From assembly GCA_030704615.1 (NCBI GenBank), contig CM060733.1, positions 17,424,001 to 17,488,000 of the forward strand: DNA of 64,000 bases, given 5' to 3'. The notes under the pieces were generated by a model. It was not told where the DNA came from. It was given only the letters and a program-made list of their open reading frames with translations, and searched no databases. Source of the DNA: Takakia lepidozioides. Taxonomy: Eukaryota; Streptophyta; Takakiopsida; Takakiales; Takakiaceae. Each line of letters opens with the position of its first letter. Position 1 is the stretch's first letter. Made by a program: the position numbers and the translations under genes. Shown here piece by piece: positions 33,792 through 44,774 of the stretch.

Positions 33792-33979
33792 TGTGTGGAC
33801 TAGTGACTGCCATAGTGGGCAGCATAGTGGCAGCCTAGTGACTGACTAGTTGTAGCCTAGTGGTTGGACTAGTGGCCGGACTAGTGGTGGACTAGTGATA
33901 TACTAGTGTGTGGCGTGCACATGTGTTGTGTGGTTTTGGACAGCGATGTAGTTGTGTAGCGATATGTATGCGCACGACA
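33792..33979 (+). repeat. 188-bp LTR-like repeat U, second copy
   Basis: Same length and termini as 33284-33471, with a handful of substitutions (for example GACAGCTT versus GGCAGCCT). No 5-bp target-site duplication is apparent around the U-X-U unit. Confidence 0.7.
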
Positions 33980-34101
33980 TCTTATTTAGATCCTGCGTTG
34001 ATTGCATTGCGCTTGGATTTTAAATCCACACCAATCCTTTTCCCCGACTAAATGGTGTGCGAAATGGACATTCATCGTTATTCAACACAATGATTGGACC
34101 T

Positions 34102-34638
34102 CTATCTGGAACGACATATGGAGAAAGGACTACAATAGCACCTATCGAGCACTCTAGAAATAACCAAACAATGCAACTTGGCCGCCCGGAAGTACTGCTC
34201 TAGCTCCAAGAGCCAAGTGTTGAGTGCCTTCCGATTTCGAACGCCCTCAAAGGTGCCGGGTTCCTTAGGCTTCACCTTAAACTTTGCCTTAGTGGAAGTG
34301 GCATTAGCCGCCTTCAACACGTCTTTCAACGTCCCGCCAAACTGCGCCAACAACCCTTCCCAAAAGGCTGCCGGCATGGGAGGCATCTCTTGGTTTGTCG
34401 GAGCTCTCAAGGATTCCTCGGGCTCTGACTCCTCGGATTCCTCCCGCTCTTGAGCGGCCTCGTTTTCGGAAACATTCATCGCTTCCTCAAACGGCCGCCT
34501 CGGTGACACGTCGCCCCCATCGGGCTCACCAGGATCATCATCTTTTGGGCCGTTCCGCTTTCGCTTTGGCTTGCCCGACCCCATGATGAGGCCAATCCCA
34601 AGGACGATCGCGTACTGAACTCTAAGCTCTGATACCAA
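34102..34638 (-). pseudogene. Gag fragment of a third retroelement (minus strand)
   Basis: 178-residue frame: basic N-terminus (KPKRKRNG), acidic region, then KPKEPGTFEGVRNRKALNTW typical of the start of a Ty3/gypsy capsid domain (F-G...W...E.YF). It stops at about 34110, where unrelated sequence begins, so only the first part remains. It starts just after the primer-binding site and LTR. Confidence 0.6.
34626..34637 (-). promoter_or_regulatory. Primer-binding site for initiator tRNA-Met
   Basis: Minus strand TGGTATCAGAGC, the common plant retrotransposon primer site complementary to the 3' end of initiator tRNA-Met, two bases after the LTR end. Confidence 0.85.
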
Positions 34639-34639
34639 G

Positions 34640-35322
34640 TGTCGCGCACCTCACTTCGGTAAGCTCCCCTTCAAGTCATAGTTACTCGCTTTGATGCGCG
34701 CGCCTGACTCCCAACCTGGCCGCCCGGGCCAACTTGGAGCTTCGGCTGCTCACCGGGACATAACGGTCCCCCTTCGCTTCCCTCTAAACCCTCCACCTAT
34801 TTGGGACTAGGAGAATTCCCTTTGGTAGATGGCAGTCCGGAACAGCTCCCCTCTCTTTGGTCGCTTTCCGGCTCGTTCGCATTACTCACTAGTTTTGGTC
34901 ACCAACGGGCTTGCACCGTTCTCGGGGTTACTACTCCCTATATATACTTTTGTAGCTGTCCGCGGGGGTTTCATAACCAGCCATGCCATTTTATGGCGAA
35001 CCACCACGAAAACCCTCGAAACCGGTGATGAGTCGCGGTGAGTCTTGGCCCACTCATCACGGCCCCTATGGACCGTGATGAGTCCCAAGCTCCCCACGAC
35101 TCCCACCACGAGGTCTCCGCCCCCATGGTGAGTCCTATGCCACCCCCACTAAGTCCCGCTAAGCTACCACCACCCCTTGTGGAGCTACCCCCACCGCAAC
35201 CCGGTGTGCGGGGCTCCACCTAGTGAGCGCCTCCGCCTCCTTGAGTGCCTTGGGCACTCAAGGGTGCTTCAGCCCCCCATACCTATCGCTGCCGATGCCC
35301 CCACTATAGGGGCAGCCCCTCA
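34640..35322 (-). repeat. LTR of the third retroelement (inverted copy of 26893-27577)
   Basis: About 683 bp, about 95 % similar by eye to the LTR upstream of the DNMT retroelement, including the TATATATA box (about 34940). The same LTR thus precedes two unrelated gag genes in this window. Confidence 0.75.
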
Positions 35323-35940
35323 TGTGTCCCGACCCCCTGCCCTCAAGGCAAAGGGTCGCAACACGGTACCACTAGTCCTACTAGTCCCACTGCTGCTTGC
35401 TGAAGCTGCCATTGCAGCGGCAGGTGTAGCCACTGCCCTCGGGACTCTAGTGCCCCTAGTGATGGAGACATAGTCAGGTGACCAGTACATCCTCCACTCC
35501 TCGATCTCAACCTCATGCCCCCGCCTGAATTCATGGTAATCATCCATAGGTGGCCCCTCAAGGTGCTGAAACAGCCCCTTCCATGCCATGAAAGGCGTAA
35601 ATAGTTGTGGATTGCGCATTTGCTGCAAATCACACCAACTATCAAACTCTTGGATAAAATCATCCAACTGGATGGTGCCCACCGCCCCAGAGTACCTTCG
35701 TGGCCCTTTGGTAGCTCCATACATCTTCTCCATTGTGTCCCACAACAATGGCAAGGAAACAACTTGCACCGCCGGTATGAGTCCTCTTGATTCACAATCC
35801 GAATCAGAACCTTCCGTAGAAGACACAGGAGGTGAAGGTGGCCTAAACTGCACACCTCGTCTCGTGTACCCACTAGTATCGCTAGTGCTCGAACCGGCAC
35901 TGTCCCCAGCAATTAGTGGCACCTCCGTGTTGACACTCAA
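35320..35940 (-). pseudogene. Gag-like fragment of a fourth retroelement
   Basis: A 206-residue minus-strand frame. Ser/Thr-rich N-terminus, then YSGAVGTIQLDDFIQEFDSW and TPFMAWKGLFQHLEGP, a pattern of capsid-type domains. Its C-terminus runs into the LTR at 35322, so it was probably cut by that insertion. The family is uncertain. Confidence 0.45.
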
Positions 35941-36654
35941 CCGGTCAGGAACATGTCCCTAACCCCCTCTCCACAAGGTAACCGGGTAGAGAACCTGTTG
36001 CGGTTTATGGTTTGCAATATTAAGTTCCTAACATAGCCTACACCTGTACCTGCATCCACCGCAAGCACTCCTATGGTTGGCTGGTCATCACCTCCAACCT
36101 CGCCACAGGAGCAACAATGATGGTCTGGCTGGTCATCACCCCAGCCTCACCATCGACAGCATGCTCTAGGACTGGCCGGTGATCAAATCCGGACCAATCA
36201 CCTATAAAAACAAGCGCCCACACAAAACTAGCATGGCGCACAGTCAAGCATGCAGGTATGGAGGGGATCCAAACACAAGAAATCAGAACGACAACTCCCC
36301 CACACCAAAAACAACTCCACGGTGTTGCTCCTGCAATGACACCCCAGCCCAAACCTGGACTGACTCTTGCCTCCACCTACGGAAAGGTCTTGGCCTAATG
36401 AGAGGGTGGAAACTATGAGGAAGAGAAGCTAAAGCAATGCCTAACCCCAGCATGCCCTCATCCCAACACTCTTCCTCTCCTCTCTTCCCTCACTTGCATG
36501 ACCATGGGAATATCATGAAGATACTCCTCAAAACCGCCCTCCACGAGCTTCAAAATTCGGCCTTCAAGACCACATGCCAGTCCTTAGGCAGTCCACCAGT
36601 GCCTCCACGAGTCAGCACAGGCCGTCCACAGGTCAACACGGGCCACCACAGACT
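35941..36654. other. No recognisable gene
   Basis: About 700 bp of Pro/Thr/His-biased sequence, C-rich on the plus strand. GGCTGGTCATCACC occurs twice (about 36075 and 36130). Probably leader or decayed retroelement sequence. Confidence 0.4.
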
Positions 36655-37090
36655 AGCACAGGCCCACACAGCTCATTGGTCACAGCCGTCACAGCCCCAC
36701 ACAGGCCACAGCCTGTCACAGCCCCTCACAACCCGTCACAGCCCCACAGGCCACTGGGCACAGCCTGTCACAGCCCGCCACAGCCCCTCACAGCCCCACA
36801 GGCCATAGGGCACAGCCCACCACAGCCTGTCACAGCCCGTCACAGCCCCACAAGGCACAGGGCACAGCCTGTCACAGCCCCTCACACAGCCCGTCACAGC
36901 CCCACAGGCCACTGGGCACAGCCTGTCACCCCCCTCACACCCCTCACAACTCGCCACAGCTCGCCACAGCCTGCCACAGCCCCTCATAGCCCGTCACAGC
37001 CCCACATGCCACAGGGCACAGCCTATCACAGCCCCTCACAGCCCATCACAGCGTGTCACAGCCCGTCACAGCCCCACAGGCCACTCATGA
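36655..37090. repeat. GTCACAGCC minisatellite (inverted relative to 26550)
   Basis: About 435 bp of tandem CACAGCCCGTCACAGCCCC variants with CACAGGCCAC inserts. This is the reverse complement of the motif at 7900 and 26550. Open frames across it are repeat artefacts. Confidence 0.85.
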
Positions 37091-37544
37091 CAGTTTAGCC
37101 ATTTCTCCAAGGGGTTTAGCCACGCCAAGCTAGGGTTTGTGTCTCTTGGACTCTAGGCTTCTTTGCACCGAGCTATGGCGGCTGTGAAAAATCAGCAAGG
37201 TATTCTTGCTCTTTCGGCTCCCACACACCATCAATAGTAGCCCTAAGCCATGAGGAAGATGGTTGCCACAAACCAAGCCTTCTTTCTCACTTAGACTCCC
37301 CAAACACGCCACTAAACTCAATGGCAAACAACCAAGCCTTGCTGGTTTCCAGCCCTTGTGAGCACACATTCAAGCGTTTCCCTTAGTCATAGCATCTGTC
37401 TTAGAGCCTATTCCAGCCCCCTACACCTGCCACTTCAAGAGCCATGCTCTATCTAGGCTTGAGGTTGAAACCCCAACTCAGAACACGCTGTCGGACTGTC
37501 ACATAAGAGCAGATCAGCTCCTTACCTTCTCTTCTAGTTCTCTA

Positions 37545-37925
37545 AAGCTTGAAAACAAAAGCCCAATGGACTGAAGGCATGCTCCACACATGCCCCACTC
37601 TCACCACCAGAGAATCAGCCACTTTGCTTTCTTTCTTGCACCCACCAACCTGAAAATACACGCTTCAGCGGGCTGGAAGCATGTTCCACACATGCCCTAC
37701 AGGGAAACCAGCCCCTTCCTTCCTTTCTTGCACTCCCAAACCTGAAAGTACAAGCCTTCATCAGGCTGAAAGCATGCTCCACACATGCATTGCTTTCACA
37801 TAAGGGAAGTCAGTCCTTCCCTCTTCCTTGCTTGCCCTCCAAGCTTGAAGATGGAAGCTTCAATGAGCTGAATACATGCTCCACACATGCAACCTCTTCA
37901 CACAAGAGGTATCAGCCTCCTATCT
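37545..37925. repeat. About 100-bp imperfect tandem repeats
   Basis: Four units, each with CATGCTCCACACATGC (at about 37579, 37680, 37773 and 37876; the second has GTTCC) preceded by CTGAAGG-like sequence and followed by a CAGCC block. CATG...CATG makes each core a short inverted repeat. Confidence 0.65.
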
Positions 37926-38606
37926 TGGCTCCTTAGCTCCTTGATGCTCTCTAAGACAAGACTAAGCACTCCATAGCCCTTGCCAAGCTCCTGAAACCCT
38001 AAGGCTTACATTTCCAGCCACAAGACACTCCTCTTGTGGTGCAAGAGCTCTTCTTCCAAGCTCTGAAACCCTAGGTGCACATTCCATGGCCTTGCCGCAC
38101 CTCTTAGCTCCTGTTCCAGCCCTGCTCTTGCCATGACAAGAGCCATCTCAATGCTGAAGCTCGAGATTGAAACCCAATCTCAACATACTCCACAAAGTGC
38201 ACTGATTTGCCCCAAGCCAAATCAGCCCTTTCGCTTGGTCTTGCAATCCTTCACACAATGAAAACTCGCATTCCCAAGTCTAGTTCTCAGCTTTGCCACC
38301 AAAGCCACTATAACCTGCTCTTGACTGGTCATCTTCCCAATCGTGCTTGTTCATGCATGTACACAATCTGAAACCATCAAGGTGCTCTGGAATTACCTGC
38401 AGCATGGTGTTCTCATCTCTGAAGCTGAAGATCGAATGCCAAGGTCTACCACCTCGTAACCCACATCGTCTCCGCTTCTAACAACCAAGAGCTCCACGGT
38501 GCTCCTTGCATAACAACCTAGTTTCTCTCGTTCTCAAGCAAAAACCACAAAGTGCTACAACTAACTCGTATCTGGCACTCACAGATACGAGCTCATCTTT
38601 CTCGAG
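37926..38606. other. No recognisable gene
   Basis: CT-rich, A-rich mixed sequence with recurrent GCTCTTG, CTCCAAGCT and TGAAACCCTA motifs. No domain-bearing frame seen. It may be the leader of a retroelement whose LTR is block X. Confidence 0.35.
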
Positions 38607-38923
38607 TGATAAAGAAGAAGAATACAAGCACGAACTCACAAATCTGAAGCATAAACTCATGCATATATAACCTCATCACTGAAATACAAGTCAAGCCAAG
38701 TGCACCCCAAGCCATGGGGAATCCATACTACGGCGCCATAGCTAGGCGCGGTGAGGCTCAACTCGAGAAAGATGAGCCTCCCGCGCTTGCCGTGAAGATA
38801 ACCACTCCAGGGCCTTAATCTGCCTTGACCCCTGGATTGACACTTGGGCCAATCCCAAATGTCAATATGTAAAAGCTAGCTATTTCCTAGCTAGTTTCAC
38901 ACTAGTGGTAAAATAACTTGACA
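38607..38923 (+). repeat. LTR-like block X, second copy
   Basis: About 317 bp starting TGATAAAGAAGAAG and ending AATAACTTGACA. Inverted match to 33472-33790. CTCGAG-AAAGATGAGC occurs both just before and inside it. Confidence 0.6.
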
Positions 38924-40640
38924 AAGACCACAGACGAGGCGTTCTCGTAACCTCAGCCAGTTCATCTGACTGTCAGTCTCCGACCTCCGGATAAACAAGC
39001 AAACCCAGAAGTCCGGGTCCGGACCAGTGTTGGATTGGTATATGGGGTCTGGCCGGGTATCAACTAGCGGAGGTTGGGTAGCGTGTGAGCAGGCTCACGC
39101 CAGCGGGCGTGAGCACAAAGGCATATTCCAAATATTCCAAAAGATTCTAGAGAACCCTAGAATCTAGGGACTCTCAAGGCCCTAGGGAGCAAATGCCAAA
39201 TTTTTGAGTAAAAACTAAGGACTTTGGCAAAGTTCTTTGACAAAGGACTTTGTTAAAGGACCTTGCCAAAGTCCTTAGTTGTACTCAAATTGGCATCTGC
39301 TCCCTACTTCTCCCCCTCTCTCTCTCCCGACCCTGTTGAATTTCCAATCAGGGCTTCCCATTCTATCATGCCCTGTTTGGTCCTCACTCAGGGCCCTTAT
39401 CTTATGGTGGATCTCGAAACCCCCAGCAGCAGATCAAGTTTATTAAACCTTAAGTTCCCAAGCCCTTTTTTGACTTTTTACCAATTTTGGGTACCCAGCT
39501 GCAGTAAATTGCCCCTAGAAACCTACCAAAAATCATCCACAAATTCCAGCCTTATAGCAATGGGCCCAGCTCATTTATGCATGACATACCAAAAAATGAG
39601 CCAAGTCCACCGTGGAAATTGGGAGATTATAGCGTTGGCCCGAACCTCAAATATCAGGTCCCAAAGAAAAAGTGAGAAAGAAATAGGTTTGACCAAATCA
39701 AAACCTAGCTTTATCCAATTTTGCTTGCCCCAAGACCCACCATTTCCAAATCAATAGTGGAGTGGCCATGACCCCACTAAATTGCAGGTCCAAATGATTT
39801 TTTCACCTATGCTTGCTATTCATGCAATTACATGGGGGTTGAAATCTCAAAATTGACAACAGAAAATGTGCCTCCAAATGAAGTATTTTTTGTTCTACAA
39901 ATTTTTTAAAAGCTAACGGTGGATGTGTGTATGTAATGCTCACACACCACAAGGTGAAGTGGTTTTTTCCAAAATTGCTAATTTTCTGCCAAAAATGGCC
40001 TTTGGAGTGCAATCTGTTTTGGGCTTGTTTACCTGCCACGTCAGCGGTCAATAGCCCATTTCAGGCCCCAAAATGTAAATTAAAGATCTAAGATATTTTT
40101 TGTAAGTCGCAGCTTTTGATTTTTTTTAATTTTGTTTTTTGCATCATACTCGAGACAAATCCCTTGTCATTAAAGGTTCAGGAGTGGGCCCCATCAGATT
40201 AGATCTGCAAAAATTAGGTCGACCCTGCAAATTCAAAGTGACCTGATTCAGGTCGCTTGGGAACTTAAGGGTTAACATATACTTTGATTTGTTGACTCAG
40301 GGGAGGAAGTCTTGGTTGTCCATGTGTGTAGCTCTTCCCGGAGCTTCAGACGAACGCAGGTTGCAGCTTTATCAAGAATTCGATCTCTCCTGAGGTAAAA
40401 GGCCGGCTTGCTCGGCACCCGTCTTTCCAACACAACCTTCCAATGGCAAGAGTCCCGCCCCACGCATTGGCAAATCCCCAGGTGACGGAGAAGAAATGGA
40501 CTGCAACTGGCGTCATAGTTAGCTCAAGACGTAGCTGAAATTCTAGAATTCCTTGAGCCCATCTATCATCACCTCCTCCCATACATCTTAGTCATATATC
40601 TCTGCCCCTCCTCGTCTGTCCTCGTTGCTTTCTCCCACCG
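38924..40640. other. No recognisable gene
   Basis: Moderately AT-rich sequence. The 164-residue frame at 39263-39757 has no motif and an even stop distribution on either side. AGGACTTTG/CAAAGTCCTT inverted repeats at 39215-39275 form a possible hairpin. Nothing else noted. Confidence 0.4.
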
Positions 40641-40689
40641 TCGTATGTAGGCTCAGGTCCCCTCCCTCTAAGTTGTACCCAAAGTTGTA

Positions 40690-41190
40690 CCGGTATATAG
40701 GGTATTGCCTTGTATGTGCACATGTATATGCACTGGTATTAGATACCAGACCAATCTGGTATAATTTGGGAGAATACTTGGTCATATACCAGGACCGAGC
40801 TGGTATCAGTTTTTTCATACCAGCCACAATACCTGTACTCCCCCGAGCGTCTTCCTCATTTACTCTGGTATGTATACTATACTAATTTAGTGTACATATG
40901 CCTACATATTTGTACTTATGTATATTTATTTATTTATTGTATAGTATTTGTTTTCACTTGATACTTGCTATTTGATAAACTTGTTATTCAATGATGGCTT
41001 TGGAATTATACCAGATTGATATCTCATACCAGCTGGTATTGTGGTCAGGATACTCATACTCATACCAATATCTGGAAAAAGATACATCTATTATTATATA
41101 GACCAGACTGGTATGAAAGTTTTGCGATATGTTTGGTACTAGGACCAGTCTGGTGTGTCCTAAAACTGATACCAGTACAACACTGGTTGT
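40690..41190. repeat. Dispersed ATACCAG / CTGGTAT inverted motifs
   Basis: At least seven pairs: ATACCAG-n8-CTGGTAT near 40742, ATACCAG-n7-CTGGTAT near 40785, a perfect ATACCAGCTGGTAT near 41026, ACCAGACTGGTAT near 41102, ACCAGTCTGGT near 41144, and others. Related TACC/GGTA motifs recur at 42040-42860 and 46800-47130. Confidence 0.6.
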
Positions 41191-41389
41191 AACCCCTCCC
41201 TAGCTCTTATATCTCCTTTGTTTCCCTTTCACTTCTCTCACTAGCTTTTGGTCACCAAGTGGTATCCCAAATGTAAGCCTTCACGGCCTCACGGGTGGTT
41301 ATTTTTTCCACCGTCTGCAATATATTCAAGGCTCCGTTCCCTTTCTGAGAATATATATATCTATTTTGTATTTTTATTTATTTATTTTA

Positions 41390-41608
41390 TAAAAGGGAAA
41401 CACCTGGGAGACAGCTCACAAATCAGGCCCCTTAATAGTGAGAGGAGAAAATAACCTCTTTCACAGTAACCACGCCATGGAGGCGTAGAAATGGGACACG
41501 GCCTAGGGAAGGGGGAGAAGAGTATATCACACCCGTCAAGTAGCAGGATTTGACCCCATAATCATTTGGGTGGCACTCAGTGCACTAACCAACTGAGCTA
41601 CGGACTGT
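41390..41608 (-). mobile_element. tRNA-derived SINE
   Basis: Minus strand shows a pol III A box TAGCTCAGTTGG (41589-41600) and a B box-like GGTCAAATCCTGC (41543-41555), spaced as in tRNA genes, followed by a non-tRNA body to about 41390. The B box departs from GGTTCGAATCC, and no cloverleaf is complete, so a SINE is more likely than a tRNA gene. Flanking duplication not identified. Confidence 0.65.
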
Positions 41609-41656
41609 TAGTGAAAAAAACATTGATTAATTTCTTCTTTTTCTTCTTTTTCTTCT

Positions 41657-41687
41657 TGTTTTTTTTTTTTTTTTTTTTTTTTTTTTC
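41657..41687. repeat. Poly(T) tract
   Basis: About 29 T in a row after CTTCTTT repeats. It could be the poly(A) tail of a minus-strand retroposon ending here; the sequence to its right (GGGGGCGAGGCCCTGGATGG) was not identified. Confidence 0.6.
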
Positions 41688-41689
41688 AA

Positions 41690-43700
41690 CAGAACAGGGG
41701 GCGAGGCCCTGGATGGAACTTTATTGAAGGTTATTGAAGGGAAAAAAATCAAAACCCTTGAGTGCCATTAGGCTGCCATAAGGCATCTTCACGTTGTGAC
41801 CGTGCTGGATATTCTACTTAAAATCTGATTGGTGGTTTTGGTAAATTCATCTGAAATCGCTAGGGAAATTGCCATTTATCTTACCCTTATCCTACCTAAA
41901 CTTGTATTTATGGGGCGGGTACACCAAATCATCCGGACCCGTCAAATAACATTTACCCCTCAGGTTATATTTTGATAGTACCCGGTTATACAGTGACCCG
42001 GTTGTTTTCTACAAATGTGCATTACTCGGAACCCACCATTGTTGTACCGGTATGTCCATTTTGGCATACCCGACTGGTCCTGGTAGGGCCCAGGGTAGAT
42101 TAGGACTGGCCAGGGTAGCTTATGGGATGGATATGGGTATTTCCAATGTTTGTATACCCTGTCCTAGGCATGGGTATGACAAAAACTCAAATGACATACG
42201 GTATGGTTATATTTTTGATGGATGGTATCTTCGACAATTACATTATATGGTATGGTATTTTAAGGTTAACTTCATGTTATTTTACATGTCTTTTATATTT
42301 GTACCCAAAAACCCCTGTTGTTATTTATAAATTTATATTTTTGGTACATGGTTATGTTATGGTGATCCATGTTGTAGTGGTTGGGATACAGGATGCCAAC
42401 GGCTCAAATCAGTGATGCCAGCGGTTGGGAGCCCAAAGATAATATGAATGAGGATAAGCACAAAAAATTTGTATCATTACGCATACCCATGCTAGCTTGG
42501 GTTCATCAAGCCGAGTATGAAAATAGTTCATACATAGACTGGTATCGTAGGTAGGGGGGTAGGTCCAGTGTTCAAAACCCGGGGTCCAGAGTATAGCCGG
42601 GCTATACGCCCCAAGACATACCCAATTGGTATGTTCTACAATACCCTTACTCATACCAGTGCACATACCCCGGCCGATTGGCACATACCAATACAACAGT
42701 GGAACCGACCCTTACTTTCCATTTGAAAAATAATAATACCCTGATACGACAGGTAAATCTTTTCTCAAAATTCAGGTTACCCGTACCCCGAGGGTAAACA
42801 AGAATTCAATACCCGCTCCACACTGGTATTAACTATTAACCCTTAAGTGTCAAACCAACCCGTTTTGGGTTGGTTAGGTTTCTTTAACCATCCAGTTCTT
42901 ACTGGGGTTGACTCTGATGTGAGTCAAATTAGGCTCATTAGATAGGAAAAAAACTCTTACACACAATGGCATTGGCCAATCTTCAAAAAAGAAATACATG
43001 CATGGAGTAAGATCCCCCAATTTGGGGCTAACTCAACTTTTTTGACATATTTTTGCTGAATCATCTTGCCTGAGTTGCTTACATGGCAACCACGATCAAG
43101 CTAGGGGAAGGGTTTCCACCCTAAGAACGGCAAGCCCACACACATCCCAATGCCCTATGAATGTGCAGTAGCATGCGTGGCAGCCACCCAAGGCAAAGGA
43201 GTGGTGAAACGGTCTCACAACCCGCTAGGTACAAGGGCTACAGGCCAAAATATAGGTAGGAAATACGGTAGGGCTGCAGGCCAAAATATAGGTTGGGCTG
43301 GGAATTACCGGGCAGGACCCGAAAATAGCCTAAAACATTTCCCAATTGGATTGAATTTTTTTCTACAACAACATTTGCATGCAATGATGACATGGACCAG
43401 AGAGATTGAGAATTGGACGGTAGATATGTCCTACAAATTTTTGAAGCTGAAATTTTGGTCTGCCCGCTTCAAATTGGGTTTTGAGACCCCCCAAATTGTG
43501 AGTACAAAGCAGCCCACATGAAGGGATTCTGGTGACCAAGCTGTAACTGTCCATGTCCTGGAATGAGTAAGTTTACTGTTCCTTTCATTCCATTTTTTGA
43601 TACTGGATAGTGGGCGCAGATTTGTCAATTCTTATGTGGTTTTCTTGCGTGCCACGGCTCAGTCATCACACACATTTTCAGGGCTGACAATGGTTTTATT
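41690..43700. other. No recognisable gene
   Basis: AT-rich, with many GGTAC/GGGTA and TACCC motifs at 41900-42860. Open frames of up to 123 codons (43150-43521) carry no motif I recognise. Probably decayed repeats. Confidence 0.4.
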
Positions 43701-43706
43701 ATTTGT

Positions 43707-44345
43707 TGCAGTGTCGATGATATCCCCCCAATTAGCACAAAGAGGCCAACTCCAGTCACGCCAGTTGATTGCCGTGCTGCGTTGTTAATGGCTGCACAGT
43801 AGGAAAACGCAGAGAAGGGGGCACAACTTGCTCGAAAGGCAGCTGCTGTTCTCTTCATCCTACAGAAACCTTTATGTCTTCCTGAGTATGCAGCACAGAT
43901 GGCAGACAGGCTTGCTGGGCAGGAGTCCCCCGAATTGTCAAAGAGGCCAATGTGGCTAGGTGAGGAACGTGAAGTTAAGAGGTTTAGGAAGGTTAGACAT
44001 CTCGTAGACTACAAGGCAGTGGAAGGCAGTGAGAGCTCTGATCCATCGACAGAGAAAGAATATATATAGACGCCTTCCGAAGGGAGCGTAAATTATGGTG
44101 TCACTTCACCACAAAGGCTACCGTCTTCCAGCTGAAAGGTGGACACCTTCATGACACACCAGACAGTAGTTTGAACCCACAACCACATCCAACGTGGTAT
44201 GTGCCCATTACCACTGGGCTACATGCTGGTTGTCGACAGAGAAAGACAACGATGATGATGTCGATGGAATTATCGAGAAAGTAGTCGACGATGTGGAGAT
44301 GGAATATGGGGACGACAATGGGTCCAATGATGGTACTCTTTAACG
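43707..44345 (+). pseudogene. Divergent relic of the ParB/MTase tail exon, interrupted by a SINE
   Basis: An exon-like frame begins after ttgttgcag (43712) and runs to 44059, then resumes at 44247-44345. It shares with exon 10 of element 1 the pattern LP.YAA..A....E.P.SK, a basic stretch (EEREVKRFRK against RAREDRRIRKE) and a long acidic C-terminus. One in-frame TAG occurs near 43798, and the SINE at 44060-44232 splits the acidic tail. Removing one copy of the target-site duplication with the SINE restores one frame to TAA at 44343. This points to a second, older member of the element family. Confidence 0.5.
44060..44246 (-). mobile_element. tRNA-derived SINE with 14-bp target-site duplication
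   Basis: Minus strand A box TAGCCCAGTGG (44211-44221) and B box GGGTTCAAACTAC (44166-44178). The 173-bp insert is bordered by TCGACAGAGAAAGA at 44046-44059 and again at 44233-44246. The tail on the minus strand is a short TATATATATT stretch. Confidence 0.8.
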
Positions 44346-44544
44346 TTGTTGCACTGAAACGTTTTTTTAAATTCAAAACTTTGTTTCATGTTTGTTTCAT
44401 GTGCAGCTCCACGCAAAGGATGGAGCAAATATTTGTTGTATAACTGACTATCTTGAAGCATGAACTATATTAGAGTGTCATCTGTATTTTCGGCAGTGTT
44501 CACAGTCCCTTGCATTTTCGTTTTGCTCTCATTGCATTGCATTT

Positions 44545-44774
44545 GAGAAGTCGGCACAGACTTCTGGCCGCCTACTTTTGTATTTTTCTCTCAAACATTA
44601 TTTTCTAATTATTATTATTGATCTATTTACTGAAGCAGAACAATTTTTTTGGAGAAATCGGCACAGACTTCCACCTGGCCATTTTCGGTTTCTTTTCCCT
44701 GGTTCACCTTGTGTTTGAGAAGTCGGCACAGACTTCCCAGATCCCCGTGCGTCATAAGTCTGTGCCGACTTCTC
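44545..44774. repeat. Palindromes GAGAAGTC-GGCACA-GACTTCTC
   Basis: Three near-copies in one direction (44545-44565, 44652-44671, 44717-44736) and one inverted (44756-44774). Arms are GAGAAGTC and GACTTC(TC); the centre GGCACA is one base from the CGG-CA-CCG core of element 1 palindromes. They lie just downstream of the tail relic, as the right cluster does in element 1. Confidence 0.7.

Noticed and set aside
33284-33979. Complete TRIM element
   Set aside because: No primer-binding site after the first repeat, pyrimidine-rich instead of purine-rich sequence before the second, and no target-site duplication.
41540-41608. Functional tRNA gene
   Set aside because: A box is good, but the B box is degenerate and no complete cloverleaf or acceptor stem can be drawn; a SINE head fits better.
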